Assembly (NCBI GenBank): GCA_900316985.1
Contig: ONFE01000006.1
Span: 1 to 64,000 of the forward strand
Length of the DNA: 64,000 bases
Origin: an uncultured Prevotellaceae bacterium
Lineage (GTDB): Bacteria > Bacteroidota > Bacteroidia > Bacteroidales > Bacteroidaceae
Direction of reading: 5' to 3'
The notes beneath the pieces were generated by a model. It worked only from the letters and a program-made list of their open reading frames with translations. It was not told where the DNA came from and did no database searches. Made by a program: the position numbers and the translations under genes. Positions 17,269 to 26,292 of this stretch are shown one piece after another; positions within the stretch are counted from its first letter, which is position 1, and every line of letters starts with the position of its first letter.

Positions 17269-18777
17269 ATGAAGAAACTGATGTTCTTGGCCATTTGCCT
17301 GATGGCAATGATGATGGGCTGTAAGCAGAAGGGGCAGAAGTCTCCTGAAAACAGTAAGGACTCGGTGACTGCTGTCATCGACAGTATCATTGAGGAGAAT
17401 GACACGACGCCACTGCCCATGTTCCTCGTTGGCAACGACGGGAAGTTTATGCAGATGCTCTATTGGACTAATTTCGAAGAGCCCAAGAAGAGTGGTGACG
17501 ATGATGAATTCTTCGAAACTTACCATAAAAGATGGGAGTTGCAGGAGATGTTCCGCCGTAACGCAGCACAGTATACCAACCTGCTTTGTGGTGACAAGAT
17601 TATTAAGGTGAAGTTCGTTGATGAGGTACAGAAGGATCCTGACGGCAATACCCCAAGTGTCGGTGAGATTCACAGCCGCGAGGGTATCCCGTCTCTCTGT
17701 GCTCGCTATGATTATGCTAACCCGAAGGAAAAGCCCCATAAGCAATCGCTGATCGACAGTTGGGGATTGGTCGTCTGCACCGATAGTTATCTAGCTTCAC
17801 GCAAGCGTCTAGACATTCAGCACTTACAGGCGGATGACTACAGTTATCCTACGAAACTCCCAGCAGATATTGTTCAGAAACTTGAAGCACAATACGGCAT
17901 GAAGGCGGAAAGCGCCGTCAAGACCTGTGTTATCGACGGCCGTTACACGATGGGAGCCGTGCAGTTCAAGGGTGAATACAAGAATGCCCCAAAGGACAAA
18001 TATGATCCTGATCGCAAATTTGCCCTCGCCCTTGAGGTGTTGATCGATAGCGGAAAGGTTTACATCCTTGAGCAGTTGGGCTATTTCGATCCCCAATATG
18101 GGAGTTCGTGGAATGTTGACGCAGATGGCTATTTCCCCAATGACATCACCGCAGCCTTCGAGGGACCGAAGGGATTGGAGCTCTGTTATACCCATAGTGC
18201 CCCTGAGAGTTTCTGTGTGGGTATGCTCTTCCCCAGAGAGGGTAAACTTGTCGAGATGGAATACGAGTGTTACCATTCGTTGGTTGATGAGGAAATCCCC
18301 GTTTGGAAGAAAGACCTTGCTGAGATGGACAAGATATATCATGCTGACGAGATGGGTGATAGGAATGTGGCGCTTGCCAAGTGGGCCCATTGCTACATCG
18401 ATAATGATAACGAGTGGATATGGATGCGTGACATGGAGAACAAGAATGGAGCCTTCTTCATCAGGAAAGATGGCAAGTTCCAGTTGATGGCTGTCGAGAA
18501 TCCACGCTTTCGTCCCCTGAAATGCTATAAGGATGGCATTAGCTATCTGAAGTTGGCAGGTCCTGCCGGCGGTCCATCATGGCAGCGGGAGATTCACGCC
18601 TTCAAGAATGGTAAGCGCATTTGGAAACTCAATGTGCTTGAAGTAGAGGGCAAAATAGACGAATGTTCGCTCAACGACAAGGATATCTCCAATGAGGAGG
18701 GAAAGGCATATCTGGATATGGTTCCCGAGGGAGAGGAGATTACCGCTTTCTTTAAGGAAATTAATCCCAAGGAATGA
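17269..18777 (+). CDS. Lipoprotein of unknown function (502 aa)
   Basis: The N-terminus MKKLMFLAICLMAMMMGC is a signal peptide with a lipobox (MMGC). An acidic, Ser-rich spacer follows, then a large domain of no recognised family with several Trp/Tyr-rich motifs (WQREIHAFKNGKRIWKLNV, NDNEWIWMRDMENKNG). It lies 5 bp after the preceding exported-protein gene and shares its 'secreted, unknown' character, so the two may work together. Both sit between a miaA 5' fragment and intact miaA, which suggests they arrived by insertion at that locus. Confidence 0.8.
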   Translation: MKKLMFLAICLMAMMMGCKQKGQKSPENSKDSVTAVIDSIIEENDTTPLPMFLVGNDGKFMQMLYWTNFEEPKKSGDDDEFFETYHKRWELQEMFRRNAAQYTNLLCGDKIIKVKFVDEVQKDPDGNTPSVGEIHSREGIPSLCARYDYANPKEKPHKQSLIDSWGLVVCTDSYLASRKRLDIQHLQADDYSYPTKLPADIVQKLEAQYGMKAESAVKTCVIDGRYTMGAVQFKGEYKNAPKDKYDPDRKFALALEVLIDSGKVYILEQLGYFDPQYGSSWNVDADGYFPNDITAAFEGPKGLELCYTHSAPESFCVGMLFPREGKLVEMEYECYHSLVDEEIPVWKKDLAEMDKIYHADEMGDRNVALAKWAHCYIDNDNEWIWMRDMENKNGAFFIRKDGKFQLMAVENPRFRPLKCYKDGISYLKLAGPAGGPSWQREIHAFKNGKRIWKLNVLEVEGKIDECSLNDKDISNEEGKAYLDMVPEGEEITAFFKEINPKE

Positions 18778-18830
18778 TTGTCCACATTCTCCCAAGAGGG
18801 AGTGGTGTGAGAAAAACAAGGTGTTCCCTA

Positions 18831-18860
18831 TTGCGGAATGGCATTTTTTTAGTATTTTTG
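18831..18860 (+). promoter_or_regulatory. miaA promoter with almost no leader
   Basis: TTG (18831-18833), a 19-bp spacer and TATTTTTG (18853-18860) match the Bacteroidota promoter. The -7 box ends 7 bp before the miaA ATG, so the transcript would be leaderless or nearly so. A weak CTCCC/GGGAG hairpin lies upstream at 18789-18802. Confidence 0.6.
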
Positions 18861-18867
18861 CCGCCAA

Positions 18868-19806
18868 ATGCAGAGACTGATAACGATATTGGGCCCCACG
18901 GCAAGTGGAAAGACCGAACTGGCAGCACACTTAGCCGCCACAATGGACGGCGAGGTTATCTCGGCGGACTCGAGGCAGGTGTATCGCCGGATGGACATCG
19001 GCACAGGCAAAGACCTGGCCGACTACTCCGTGGACGGGAAGCTAGTGCCATATCACCTGATTGACATCTGTGAGCCGGGCACGAAATACAACCTGTTCCA
19101 ATATCAACAGGACTTTCTGAAAGCCTACGAGGATATTTCCGCCAGAGACCGCCAGCCGATACTCTGCGGTGGCACGGGGCTCTATATTGAGTCGGTGCTG
19201 AAGGGATATGCGTTATCGCCAGTTCCCCAGAATCCTACCCTTCGGGCTGAATTGGAAGGGAAATCGCTAGAAGAACTCACTGCGATTCTTACCAGCCTGA
19301 AGCAGCAAACGGGTACGACTATGCACAATACTACCGATGTGGATACTGCTCAAAGAGCAATACGTGCCATTGAGATTGAGGAGTACAACCTACATACGCC
19401 GATGCCTAAACGTCAGTTTCCGCAGATTCCCTATATTATTATAGGTGTAAACATTGACCGTGAACACCGTCGCGAGAAAATAACCCGACGGCTGAAGGCA
19501 AGGCTCGACGAGGGGATGGTGGAGGAAATTAAGGGGCTGCTCGATAGTGGCATCGCCGCAGAAGACCTGACGTACTACGGTCTTGAGTACAAATATGTGA
19601 CGGAGTACGTCATTGGTAAGACAACCTATGAAGAGATGTACCGTGGTCTGGAAATAGCCATCCACCAGTTTGCCAAGCGGCAGATGACGTGGTTCCACGG
19701 TATGGAACGCAGGGGCTTTACCATTCACTGGATTGATGCCCTGCAACCTATGGAGGAGAAAATCGGGGAAATTCTTCAAATTTTGAAACTTGAACCTGAA
19801 ACTTGA
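18868..19806 (+). CDS. miaA: tRNA dimethylallyltransferase
   Basis: A 312-aa enzyme that transfers a dimethylallyl group to A37 of tRNAs reading UNN codons. The P-loop GPTASGKTELA is at residues 9-19, followed by the signature SADSRQVYRRMDIGTGK near residues 33-49, then DICEPG and ILCGGTGLYIESVLKG. Length matches the family, which often has two copies in Bacteroidota. The lipid kinase starts 17 bp downstream, so both may share a transcript. A diverged 5' miaA fragment lies at 15828. Confidence 0.96.
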   Translation: MQRLITILGPTASGKTELAAHLAATMDGEVISADSRQVYRRMDIGTGKDLADYSVDGKLVPYHLIDICEPGTKYNLFQYQQDFLKAYEDISARDRQPILCGGTGLYIESVLKGYALSPVPQNPTLRAELEGKSLEELTAILTSLKQQTGTTMHNTTDVDTAQRAIRAIEIEEYNLHTPMPKRQFPQIPYIIIGVNIDREHRREKITRRLKARLDEGMVEEIKGLLDSGIAAEDLTYYGLEYKYVTEYVIGKTTYEEMYRGLEIAIHQFAKRQMTWFHGMERRGFTIHWIDALQPMEEKIGEILQILKLEPET

Positions 19807-19823
19807 AACCTATAATTAAACAA

Positions 19824-20753
19824 ATGGAACAAAATAGATGGGGTGTGCTTTACTGCCCGAAACACGGATTAGTCTCTCCGCGCAAGAGATGGGAGAAGAT
19901 AGAGAAATGTCTGAAGGAAAATGACATTCTCTACGATTTCATACAGAGTGAGAACTCTGCCAGCGTGGAGCGGTTGGTGAATATGATGATCAACAATGGC
20001 TATAAGACCTTGGTGATCATCGGGGGCGACTCTGCACTCAACGATGCCGTGAACTGTCTGATGCAGGCTGGAAAGGAAATAAGGGAAAGCATTTCCCTGG
20101 GTGTGATTCCCAATGGTGTGATGAATGATTTCGCGCGCTACTGGGGATTTAAGGAAGGTGAATTGGAGCAGACTGTTGATTGGCTGAAAAAGGGGCGTGT
20201 ACGTGCCGTTGACCTGGGGTGTATTCGCTATACCAACAAGCTAGGGGAACGTTGTCACCGCTATTTCCTCAATTGCGTCAATATAGGGCTCATTGCTTCC
20301 ATTATGAATCTGCGCCGTCAGACGCGCCGTGTGCTGGGTAGCCGGACACTTTCCTTCGTGGCTTCATTTCTGCTGATGATTTTCCAAAGGATGGAATATA
20401 AGATGGACATCAAGATCAATGCCGACCGGATTAAGCGCAAGGTAATGACGGTTTGCGTGGGTAGCGCCAGAGGCTATGGGCAGACTCCGAATGCCGTACC
20501 CTATAACGGTATGCTGGATGTTTCCGTGGTGTATCATCCGGAAGTGACGCAACTCTTTGAGGGGTTCTATCTTTTCCTGCGTGGGAAGTTCCTGAACCAT
20601 CACAGCGTGCATCCCTACCGTACAACGGAGATTGAAATCAATGAGGCCCAACGTGCTTTAATAGGTATTGACGGACGATTGATGAATACCCCTGAAGGAC
20701 CGTTCAAGATAAGCATTGAACAGGAGGTTATAAATTTCATTATTCCAGAGTGA
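19824..20753 (+). CDS. Diacylglycerol/lipid kinase family protein
   Basis: About 309 aa with the DAGK catalytic-domain pattern: a glycine-rich nucleotide loop VIIGGDSALNDAVN near residues 66-79, GVIPNGVMNDFARYWG near 94-109, and a C-terminal beta-sandwich (VCVGSARGYGQTPNAVPYNG, ALIGIDGRLM). The family phosphorylates lipids such as diacylglycerol or sphingoid bases; the substrate is unknown. The ATG at 19824 is chosen; a TTG at 19803 overlaps the miaA stop. A strong bidirectional terminator follows. Confidence 0.88.
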   Translation: MEQNRWGVLYCPKHGLVSPRKRWEKIEKCLKENDILYDFIQSENSASVERLVNMMINNGYKTLVIIGGDSALNDAVNCLMQAGKEIRESISLGVIPNGVMNDFARYWGFKEGELEQTVDWLKKGRVRAVDLGCIRYTNKLGERCHRYFLNCVNIGLIASIMNLRRQTRRVLGSRTLSFVASFLLMIFQRMEYKMDIKINADRIKRKVMTVCVGSARGYGQTPNAVPYNGMLDVSVVYHPEVTQLFEGFYLFLRGKFLNHHSVHPYRTTEIEINEAQRALIGIDGRLMNTPEGPFKISIEQEVINFIIPE

Positions 20754-20759
20754 TAAAAG

Positions 20760-20790
20760 AAAAAGGTTAGAGATATCCTCTAACCTTTTT
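20760..20790. terminator. Bidirectional terminator between lipid kinase and Crp/Fnr gene
   Basis: AAAAAGGTTAGAG (20760-20772) and CTCTAACCTTTTT (20778-20790) are perfect complements around ATATC. A-tract and T-tract are present on both sides. The right arm overlaps the last codons of the minus-strand regulator. Confidence 0.9.
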
Positions 20791-21484
20791 TTGAGATGTC
20801 CTCCAACTCTTCTATATTTATCAGTTTTATCTTTCTTCCGTCAATGGCAATCAGTTTCTCATTGGCGAAAGTGGAGAGTGTGCGGATGGCATTGCTGGTT
20901 GTCATGTTCGACATGTTAGCCAGATCCTCACGGCTCAGATATATGCTCAGGGTGCAATCGTCTTCTTCCAGTCCGTAGCTGTCACGGAGGAAAAGCAGGG
21001 CTTCCGCCAATCGGCCACGGATATGTTTCTGGGTGAGGTTGATGGTTCGGTCGTCTGATTGTCCGAGTTCCACAGCCAGATGTTGGAGGATGAACTGACA
21101 GACATTGAAGTTGCGCTTCATGAGTTCCACGATGATGTCCATGGGGACGAATGCCACCATGCTTGCTTCAAAAGCCATGGCTGTGGTCTTGTAGTCCTCC
21201 TTGGCAAAATAGGCGCGGTATCCGAAGATGCCGATGGGTTTGATGACGCGTACGATCTGATTTCGTCCGCTGACTCCATCCTTGAAAATCTTTACCTTGC
21301 CTTGAATGAGGAACATCATTTTGCCGGGGCGGTCGAGTTCGTTGTAGATAACTTCATTCTTGCGAAACTGTTCCACGGTGATATCCTGAGCAAGTAATGC
21401 CTGCTCTTTTTCATCAAGTGGCGACCAGTAGTCGCATACCTTTTTGATGATTTCCTCCTTTTTCGAATCCTTTATTACAATCAT
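20780..21484 (-). CDS. Crp/Fnr-family transcriptional regulator
   Basis: A 234-aa regulator with an N-terminal cyclic-nucleotide-binding-like beta-roll (IYNELDRPGKMMFLIQGKVK, IFGYRAYFAKEDYKTTAMAF), a dimerisation helix and a C-terminal winged HTH (LSREDLANMSNMTTSNAIRT). The cysteine pattern of Fnr for an Fe-S cluster is not apparent, so this is a general Crp-like sensor with unknown effector. The ATG at 21484 is chosen because the in-frame extension to 21691 is Lys/Asn/Tyr-rich and overlaps a probable -7 box (CAAAGTTA, 21530-21537, plus). It is divergent from the glycogen locus and is a candidate regulator of it. Confidence 0.9.
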   Translation of the reverse strand: MIVIKDSKKEEIIKKVCDYWSPLDEKEQALLAQDITVEQFRKNEVIYNELDRPGKMMFLIQGKVKIFKDGVSGRNQIVRVIKPIGIFGYRAYFAKEDYKTTAMAFEASMVAFVPMDIIVELMKRNFNVCQFILQHLAVELGQSDDRTINLTQKHIRGRLAEALLFLRDSYGLEEDDCTLSIYLSREDLANMSNMTTSNAIRTLSTFANEKLIAIDGRKIKLINIEELEDISKKG

Positions 21485-21628
21485 TGTTATTCCCTGGTAC
21501 AATATAAGCAATACCTTAAAATGCGGTTGCAAAGTTAATAAAAATAGTTGAATTGAGTAAATTTTTCGACATATTTTGTATTGTACAACATAAAAATAGT
21601 TGTTTTTCCGAAAATTGTTGTCTTTTAT

Positions 21629-21659
21629 TTTGTGCTCCCGAAGAATTTTATTATCTTTG
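21629..21659 (+). promoter_or_regulatory. Promoter of the glycogen/alpha-glucan locus
   Basis: TTTG (21629-21632), 19 bp, TATCTTTG (21652-21659): a full consensus match 53 bp before the debranching-enzyme ATG. It probably drives all three genes up to the terminator at 26264. Confidence 0.75.
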
Positions 21660-21712
21660 AACTCACTAATAATCTTTGAAAATTTAAACATACAAACCTT
21701 AATAGAGTAACT

Positions 21713-22666
21713 ATGAGTTATCTGCGATTCGAAAAGGCTCTGATGACGAACCTGGAGGAAGCGTTACCGCGAGAGTTGTTGCGTACCAACCGCTCTGGCG
21801 CCTACTCATGTTCCACGATTGTTGACTGTAATACGCGTAAGTATCACGGACTGCTTGTCGTACCCGTTCCCGAACTGGATGACGAGAATCACGTGTTGCT
21901 TTCATCGCTTGATGTGACAGTCATTCAGCATGGGGCAGAGTTTAATCTTGGCCTCCACAAATATCAGGGCAACAACTTTAGCCCCAAAGGTCACAAGTAC
22001 ATTCGAGAGTTTGACTGTGACAAAGTTCCAACCACCCTCTATCGTGTGGGTGGTGTAATCCTTAAGAAAGAGGTGGTATTCCAGCACTATGAGGACCGTA
22101 TCCTCATCCGCTATACGCTTGAAGATGCCCATTCGGCAACCACGCTTCGCTTCCGCCCATTCCTGGCATTCCGAAGTGTACGTCAGTTTACGCACGAGAA
22201 CGGTACGGCCAGCCGTGAGTATCATGAGGTGGACAACGGTATCAAGACCTGTATGTATGCCGGATATCCTGATCTGTACATGCAGTTCTCGAAGAAGAAT
22301 GAATTCCATTTCGTACCTGACTGGTATCGTGGCGTAGAGTATCCTAAGGAGCAGGAGCGCGGCTATGCTTCCAACGAGGATCTCTATGTGCCCGGTTATT
22401 TTGAGATGGACATCAAGAAAGGCGAGAGCATCGTCTTTGCCGCTTCTACCAGTGAGATTAAGACCGGCGGCCTGAAAGCCCTCTTCACCAAGGAGGTGGA
22501 AGAGCGTGCTCCCCGTGATAATTTCTTCCATTGTCTGGTCAATGCCGCCCATCAGTTCCATAAGCGTGAAAGTAATGACGAGCGCTATCTGCTGGCTGGC
22601 TTCCCATGGTTTAAGTGTCGTGCCCGCGATACTTTCATCGCATTGCCGGGTCTTACCCTCGCATGA
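21713..22666 (+). pseudogene. Glycogen debranching enzyme (amylo-alpha-1,6-glucosidase), fragment 1 of 3
   Basis: The N-terminal half of an enzyme removing alpha-1,6 branches from glycogen. It carries the debranching N-terminal domain (TNRSGAYSCSTIVDCNTRKY near residues 24-43, HGLLVVPVPELDDENHVLLS) and reaches FPWFKCRARDTFIALPGLTLA before a TGA at 22664. Homology resumes at once in another frame with about 20 family residues missing. A second break of about 26 residues lies near 23096, after which the original frame returns. The whole spans 21713-23521 (about 600 codons versus about 650 remembered for Bacteroidota homologs). As written it cannot make a full enzyme. The first junction sits in a perfect hairpin, CTTACCCT/AGGGTAAG (22652-22674). 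Confidence 0.85.
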
Positions 22667-23103
22667 AGGGTAAGCCCGTAAAGATGATTACGGAAATGGA
22701 AATGCCAGATGTTCCCCTCTGGGCCATCTGGGCTGTGCAACAGTATGCCAAGGAGGCCGGAGAGCAGAAAGCCTTCAAGAAATACGGCAAACTGGTCACA
22801 GACATTGTGAAGTTTATCGAAGACGGCAATCATCCAAACCTTTTCCTGGAAGAGAACGGACTTGTACGCATAGAAGGACGTGAGAAGGCCATGACCTGGA
22901 TGAACTCTACGGCTAACGGTCGTCCCGTGGTTCCGCGCACAGGCTTTGTCGTGGAGATGAATGCCCTTTGGTACAACGCCTTGAAATTCTGTGCCAAGCT
23001 GGCTAATTTCAATAAGGATGAAAAGGCTGCCGAACATCTCGAAAGCATGGCTGCCAAGACGAAGGAGTCATTTGTGGCTACCTTCCTCAATGACTATGCT
23101 TGA
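22663..23103 (+). pseudogene. Glycogen debranching enzyme, fragment 2 of 3
   Basis: The middle of the catalytic (alpha/alpha)6 domain in a shifted frame: PDVPLWAIWAVQQYAKEAG, TGFVVEMNALWYNALKFCAKL and a C-terminal FVATFLNDYA before TGA 23101-23103. The family segment that normally follows NDY (an aromatic/Asp-rich stretch ending near RPNMIFA) is missing. The junction lies between near-identical GACTAT and GATTAT, compatible with a slip deletion. Confidence 0.8.
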
Positions 23104-23521
23104 TTATTCTCCATTGGCACAGGACCAGAAAAAGTCGGTGCTCGATATCTGCACGCGCGAACTGCTTACGCCTAAGGGGCTCCGTTCACTCTCTCCGAAG
23201 AGTGGTGGCTATAACCCGATGTATGTGGGACCGCAGACGCAGCGTGATTATGCTTACCATCAGGGAACGGCTTGGCCATGGCTCGGTGGCTTCTATATGG
23301 AGGCCTGCCTGAAACTCTATAAGCGTACCCGTCTGAGTTTCGTGGAGCGTCAGATGGTGGGTTATGAGGACGAGATGATGTTCAACTGTCTCGGAACCAT
23401 TCCTGAAATGTCTGATGGAAACCCGCCGTTCCGTGCTCGTGGCGGAATGTCATTTGCCATGAATGTGGCGGAGATTCTGCGCACGCTGAATATGTTGGAG
23501 AAATATACCTATAACCGATAA
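23096..23521 (+). pseudogene. Glycogen debranching enzyme, fragment 3 of 3
   Basis: The C-terminal catalytic part, back in the frame of fragment 1: LDYSPLAQDQKKSVLD, LRSLSPKSGGYNPMYVGPQ, RDYAYHQGTAWPWLGGFY and PEMSDGNPPFRARGGMSFAM. These are strongly conserved family blocks and look intact, so decay, if real, is recent. The stop at 23519-23521 lies 17 bp before the GT4 gene. Confidence 0.8.
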
Positions 23522-23538
23522 TTCTGGAGGACTGCTAT

Positions 23539-24807
23539 ATGAAAGTTTTAATGTTTGGATGGGAGTATCCTCCTCATGTGTTTGGTGGTCTTGCTACTGC
23601 CAACTATGGTATTTCTGAAGGTCTGAAGGCTCAGGGTGACATCGAGATTGCACTCTGTCTGCCGCATCCATTCGGAGATGAAGAGACGCATGCCGCCCGC
23701 ATCATTGCCATGAATGCGGTGCCTATTGCCTACCGTGATGTTGACTACGATTATGTGAAGAACCGCGTGGGTAACATTATGGATCCTGATTACTATTACA
23801 AACTTCGTGAGCATATCTATGCCGACTTCAACTATATGCACGTCAATGATCTGGGTGCTATGGAGTTTGCAGGTGGTTATCCTAGTAACCTGCATGATGA
23901 GATCAACAACTATTCGGTGATTGCCGGTGTTGTGGCTCGTACGGAAGAGTTCGATATCATTCATGCTCATGACTGGCTGACCTATCCTGCCGGAATCCAT
24001 GCCAAGAATGTGAGTGGAAAGCCTCTCTGCATCCACGTGCATGCTACTGATTTTGACCGTTCCCGCGGTAAGGTGAATCCTACCGTCTATGGTATTGAGA
24101 AGGATGGTATGGACAATGCCGATTGCATCATGTGCGTTTCGGAGCTCACCCGTCAGACTGTTATCAACCACTACCATCAGGATCCCCGCAAGTGTTTCAC
24201 GGTTCACAATGCCGTGTATCCCCTCAAGCAGGAACTTCAAGACATACCTCGTCCTGACCATACTGGCAAGGAGAAGGTGGTCACCTTCCTGGGCCGTATC
24301 ACTATGCAGAAAGGTCCTGAGTATTTCGTTGAGGCTGCCAATATGGTGTATCATCGTACGCGCAACGTTCGTTTCTGCTTTGCCGGAAGCGGTGATATGA
24401 TGGAAGCCATGATTAATCTCGCTGCTGAGCGTGGAATTGCCGACCGTTTCCACTTCCCTGGATTCATGCGTGGCAAGCAGGTCTATGAGTGCCTGAAGGC
24501 TTCCGACGTCTATGTGATGCCTTCCGTTTCAGAGCCTTTCGGTATTTCTCCACTGGAGGCCATGCAATGCGGAACACCTAGCATTATTTCCAAGCAGAGT
24601 GGCTGTGCTGAAATTCTGACCAACTGTATCAAGGTGGACTATTGGGATATTCATGCACTTGCCGATGCTATGTATAGCATCTGTACCAACGAAAGCCTCT
24701 TCACCTATCTCAAAGAGGAAGGTAAGAAGGAAGTTGACCAGATTACATGGGTGAAGGTAGGAACATGGATTCGTGAACTCTATATGCGCACCCTGGGTTG
24801 GGTTTAA
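23539..24807 (+). CDS. GT4-type glycogen synthase / glycosyltransferase
   Basis: A 422-aa cytoplasmic GT-B enzyme, probably elongating alpha-1,4-glucan from a nucleotide sugar. The N-terminal donor-loop motif WEYPPHVFGGLATANYGISE (residues 9-28) contains the GG pair of glycogen synthases. DIIHAHDWLTYPAGI, TFLGRITMQKGPEYFVEAA and the retaining-GT signature PSVSEPFGISPLEAMQCGTP follow. It sits between the debranching gene and the GH57-like gene. This three-gene order is the usual Bacteroidota glycogen locus, which supports the role. Confidence 0.92.
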   Translation: MKVLMFGWEYPPHVFGGLATANYGISEGLKAQGDIEIALCLPHPFGDEETHAARIIAMNAVPIAYRDVDYDYVKNRVGNIMDPDYYYKLREHIYADFNYMHVNDLGAMEFAGGYPSNLHDEINNYSVIAGVVARTEEFDIIHAHDWLTYPAGIHAKNVSGKPLCIHVHATDFDRSRGKVNPTVYGIEKDGMDNADCIMCVSELTRQTVINHYHQDPRKCFTVHNAVYPLKQELQDIPRPDHTGKEKVVTFLGRITMQKGPEYFVEAANMVYHRTRNVRFCFAGSGDMMEAMINLAAERGIADRFHFPGFMRGKQVYECLKASDVYVMPSVSEPFGISPLEAMQCGTPSIISKQSGCAEILTNCIKVDYWDIHALADAMYSICTNESLFTYLKEEGKKEVDQITWVKVGTWIRELYMRTLGWV

Positions 24808-24843
24808 TAGTTAAAAAGTAAAAAGGTAAAAAAGTAAATAGCA

Positions 24844-26241
24844 ATGAAAACAATTTGTTTATATTTTGAGATACATCAGATTATTCATCTCAAGCGTTAC
24901 CGTTTCTTTGACATCGGTACCGATCATTATTATTATGATGACTATGAGAATGAACGCTCCATCACCGATATCGCAGAGCGCTCCTATATGCCTGCTTTGA
25001 ACACCCTGCAGCAGATGATTCAGGAGAACGGCAAATTCTTCAAGGTGGCTTTCTCTCTTTCAGGAACAGGTATCGAGCAGTTGGAGATGCATGCTCCGCA
25101 AGTTTTGGAGAAACTGCAGGAACTTAACCAGACCGGTTGTGTGGAATTCCTCGCCGAACCTTATAGCCATGGCCTTTCTTCACTGGCTAACGAAGAATGT
25201 TTCGCTGCTGATGTGAAGAAGCAGGTGAAGAAAATAGAAGAGTATTTCGGCAAGAAGCCTACCGTGCTTCGAAATTCTTCTCTCATCTATAGCGACGACA
25301 TCGGTGCTCAAGCTGCAGCCTTGGGCTTCAAGGGTATGCTCACTGAGGGAGCCAAGCATGTGCTCGGCTGGAAGTCACCGCATTATGTTTATAATTGCTC
25401 CCTTGCTCCATCACTGAAACTCTTGCTTCGTGATGTGGAACTTTCAGATGATATCTCCCTGCGCTTCAACAACCCAGATTGGGATGGTTATCCTCTGTTT
25501 GCCGATGCCTATATCAACCGCATCGCACAGTTGCCAGAGGAAGAGCAGATCATCAATATCTTCATGGAACTCTCCGCCCTTGGTATCGCACAGCCGCTTA
25601 GCAGCAATATCCTTGACTTTATCCATGCATTGCCGGCATGTGCCAAGGAGAAGGGCATCACCTTCTCTACACCGTCAGAGATTTTCGCCAAGATGAAGAG
25701 TGTTGATAATCTCTATGTGCCCGACACCCTCTCTTGGGTAGATGAGGAACGCGATGTAAGTTGCTGGCTGGGTAATAATATGCAGCGTGAGGCCTTCAAT
25801 AAACTCTATAGCGTGGCTGACCGCGTTCGCATCGCCAATGATCCTCGTATCAATCAGGATTGGGACTATCTGCAGGCCAGTAATAACTTCCGCTTCATGA
25901 CCACCAAACCCTCCAACGTTGGTCTTGACCGTGGTATCTACAGTTCACCCTTCGATGCCTTTACCAACTATATGAACATCCTTGGTGATTTCATGAGCCG
26001 TGTCAACAGCCTCTATCCTGAGAGTATTGACAATGATGAACTCAACGCTCTGCTCACTACTATTCGTAATCAGGGTGATGAAATTCAGCGTAAGGATCTT
26101 GAGATTACACGTCTTCAGGCAAAGGTTGAAAAGATGCAGGCAGAAGAGGATAAACTCCATGCCAAGCTTGACAAAGTCAGTGAGGCACCTAAGAAGGCTC
26201 CTGCCAAGAAGGCTGCACCAAAGGCTAAGAAAGCAGAATAG
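24844..26241 (+). CDS. GH57-like protein with altered catalytic motifs
   Basis: A 465-aa protein of the GH57 (alpha-glucan hydrolase/transferase) fold, collinear with the Bacteroidota 'alpha-amylase' of this locus: HLKRYRFFDIG, GFKGMLTEGAKHVLGWKSPH, TFSTPSEIFAKM and REAFNKLYSVADRVR are intact. Key positions differ from what I remember of active relatives. HQPF is HQII, the nucleophile motif NTELIY is NSSLIY, and the acid motif (FMDYETFG-like) is FMELSALG. It may therefore be a non-catalytic paralog, perhaps glycogen-binding or regulatory. The C-terminus adds a Lys/Ala/Pro-rich tail (APKKAPAKKAAPKAKKAE), preceded by a probable coiled coil. This comparison is from memory and needs alignment. 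Confidence 0.85.
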   Translation: MKTICLYFEIHQIIHLKRYRFFDIGTDHYYYDDYENERSITDIAERSYMPALNTLQQMIQENGKFFKVAFSLSGTGIEQLEMHAPQVLEKLQELNQTGCVEFLAEPYSHGLSSLANEECFAADVKKQVKKIEEYFGKKPTVLRNSSLIYSDDIGAQAAALGFKGMLTEGAKHVLGWKSPHYVYNCSLAPSLKLLLRDVELSDDISLRFNNPDWDGYPLFADAYINRIAQLPEEEQIINIFMELSALGIAQPLSSNILDFIHALPACAKEKGITFSTPSEIFAKMKSVDNLYVPDTLSWVDEERDVSCWLGNNMQREAFNKLYSVADRVRIANDPRINQDWDYLQASNNFRFMTTKPSNVGLDRGIYSSPFDAFTNYMNILGDFMSRVNSLYPESIDNDELNALLTTIRNQGDEIQRKDLEITRLQAKVEKMQAEEDKLHAKLDKVSEAPKKAPAKKAAPKAKKAE

Positions 26242-26263
26242 TAATTCTAATTATTCTTCAATA

Positions 26264-26291
26264 AAAAGGCGGATGAATTCATCCGCCTTTT
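26264..26291. terminator. Bidirectional terminator between GH57-like and GH3 genes
   Basis: A perfect 28-bp palindrome centred on GAATTC (AAAAGGCGGATGAA and its complement) with A- and T-tracts at the ends. It serves the convergent genes ending at 26241 and 26293. Confidence 0.9.
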
Positions 26292-26292
26292 G

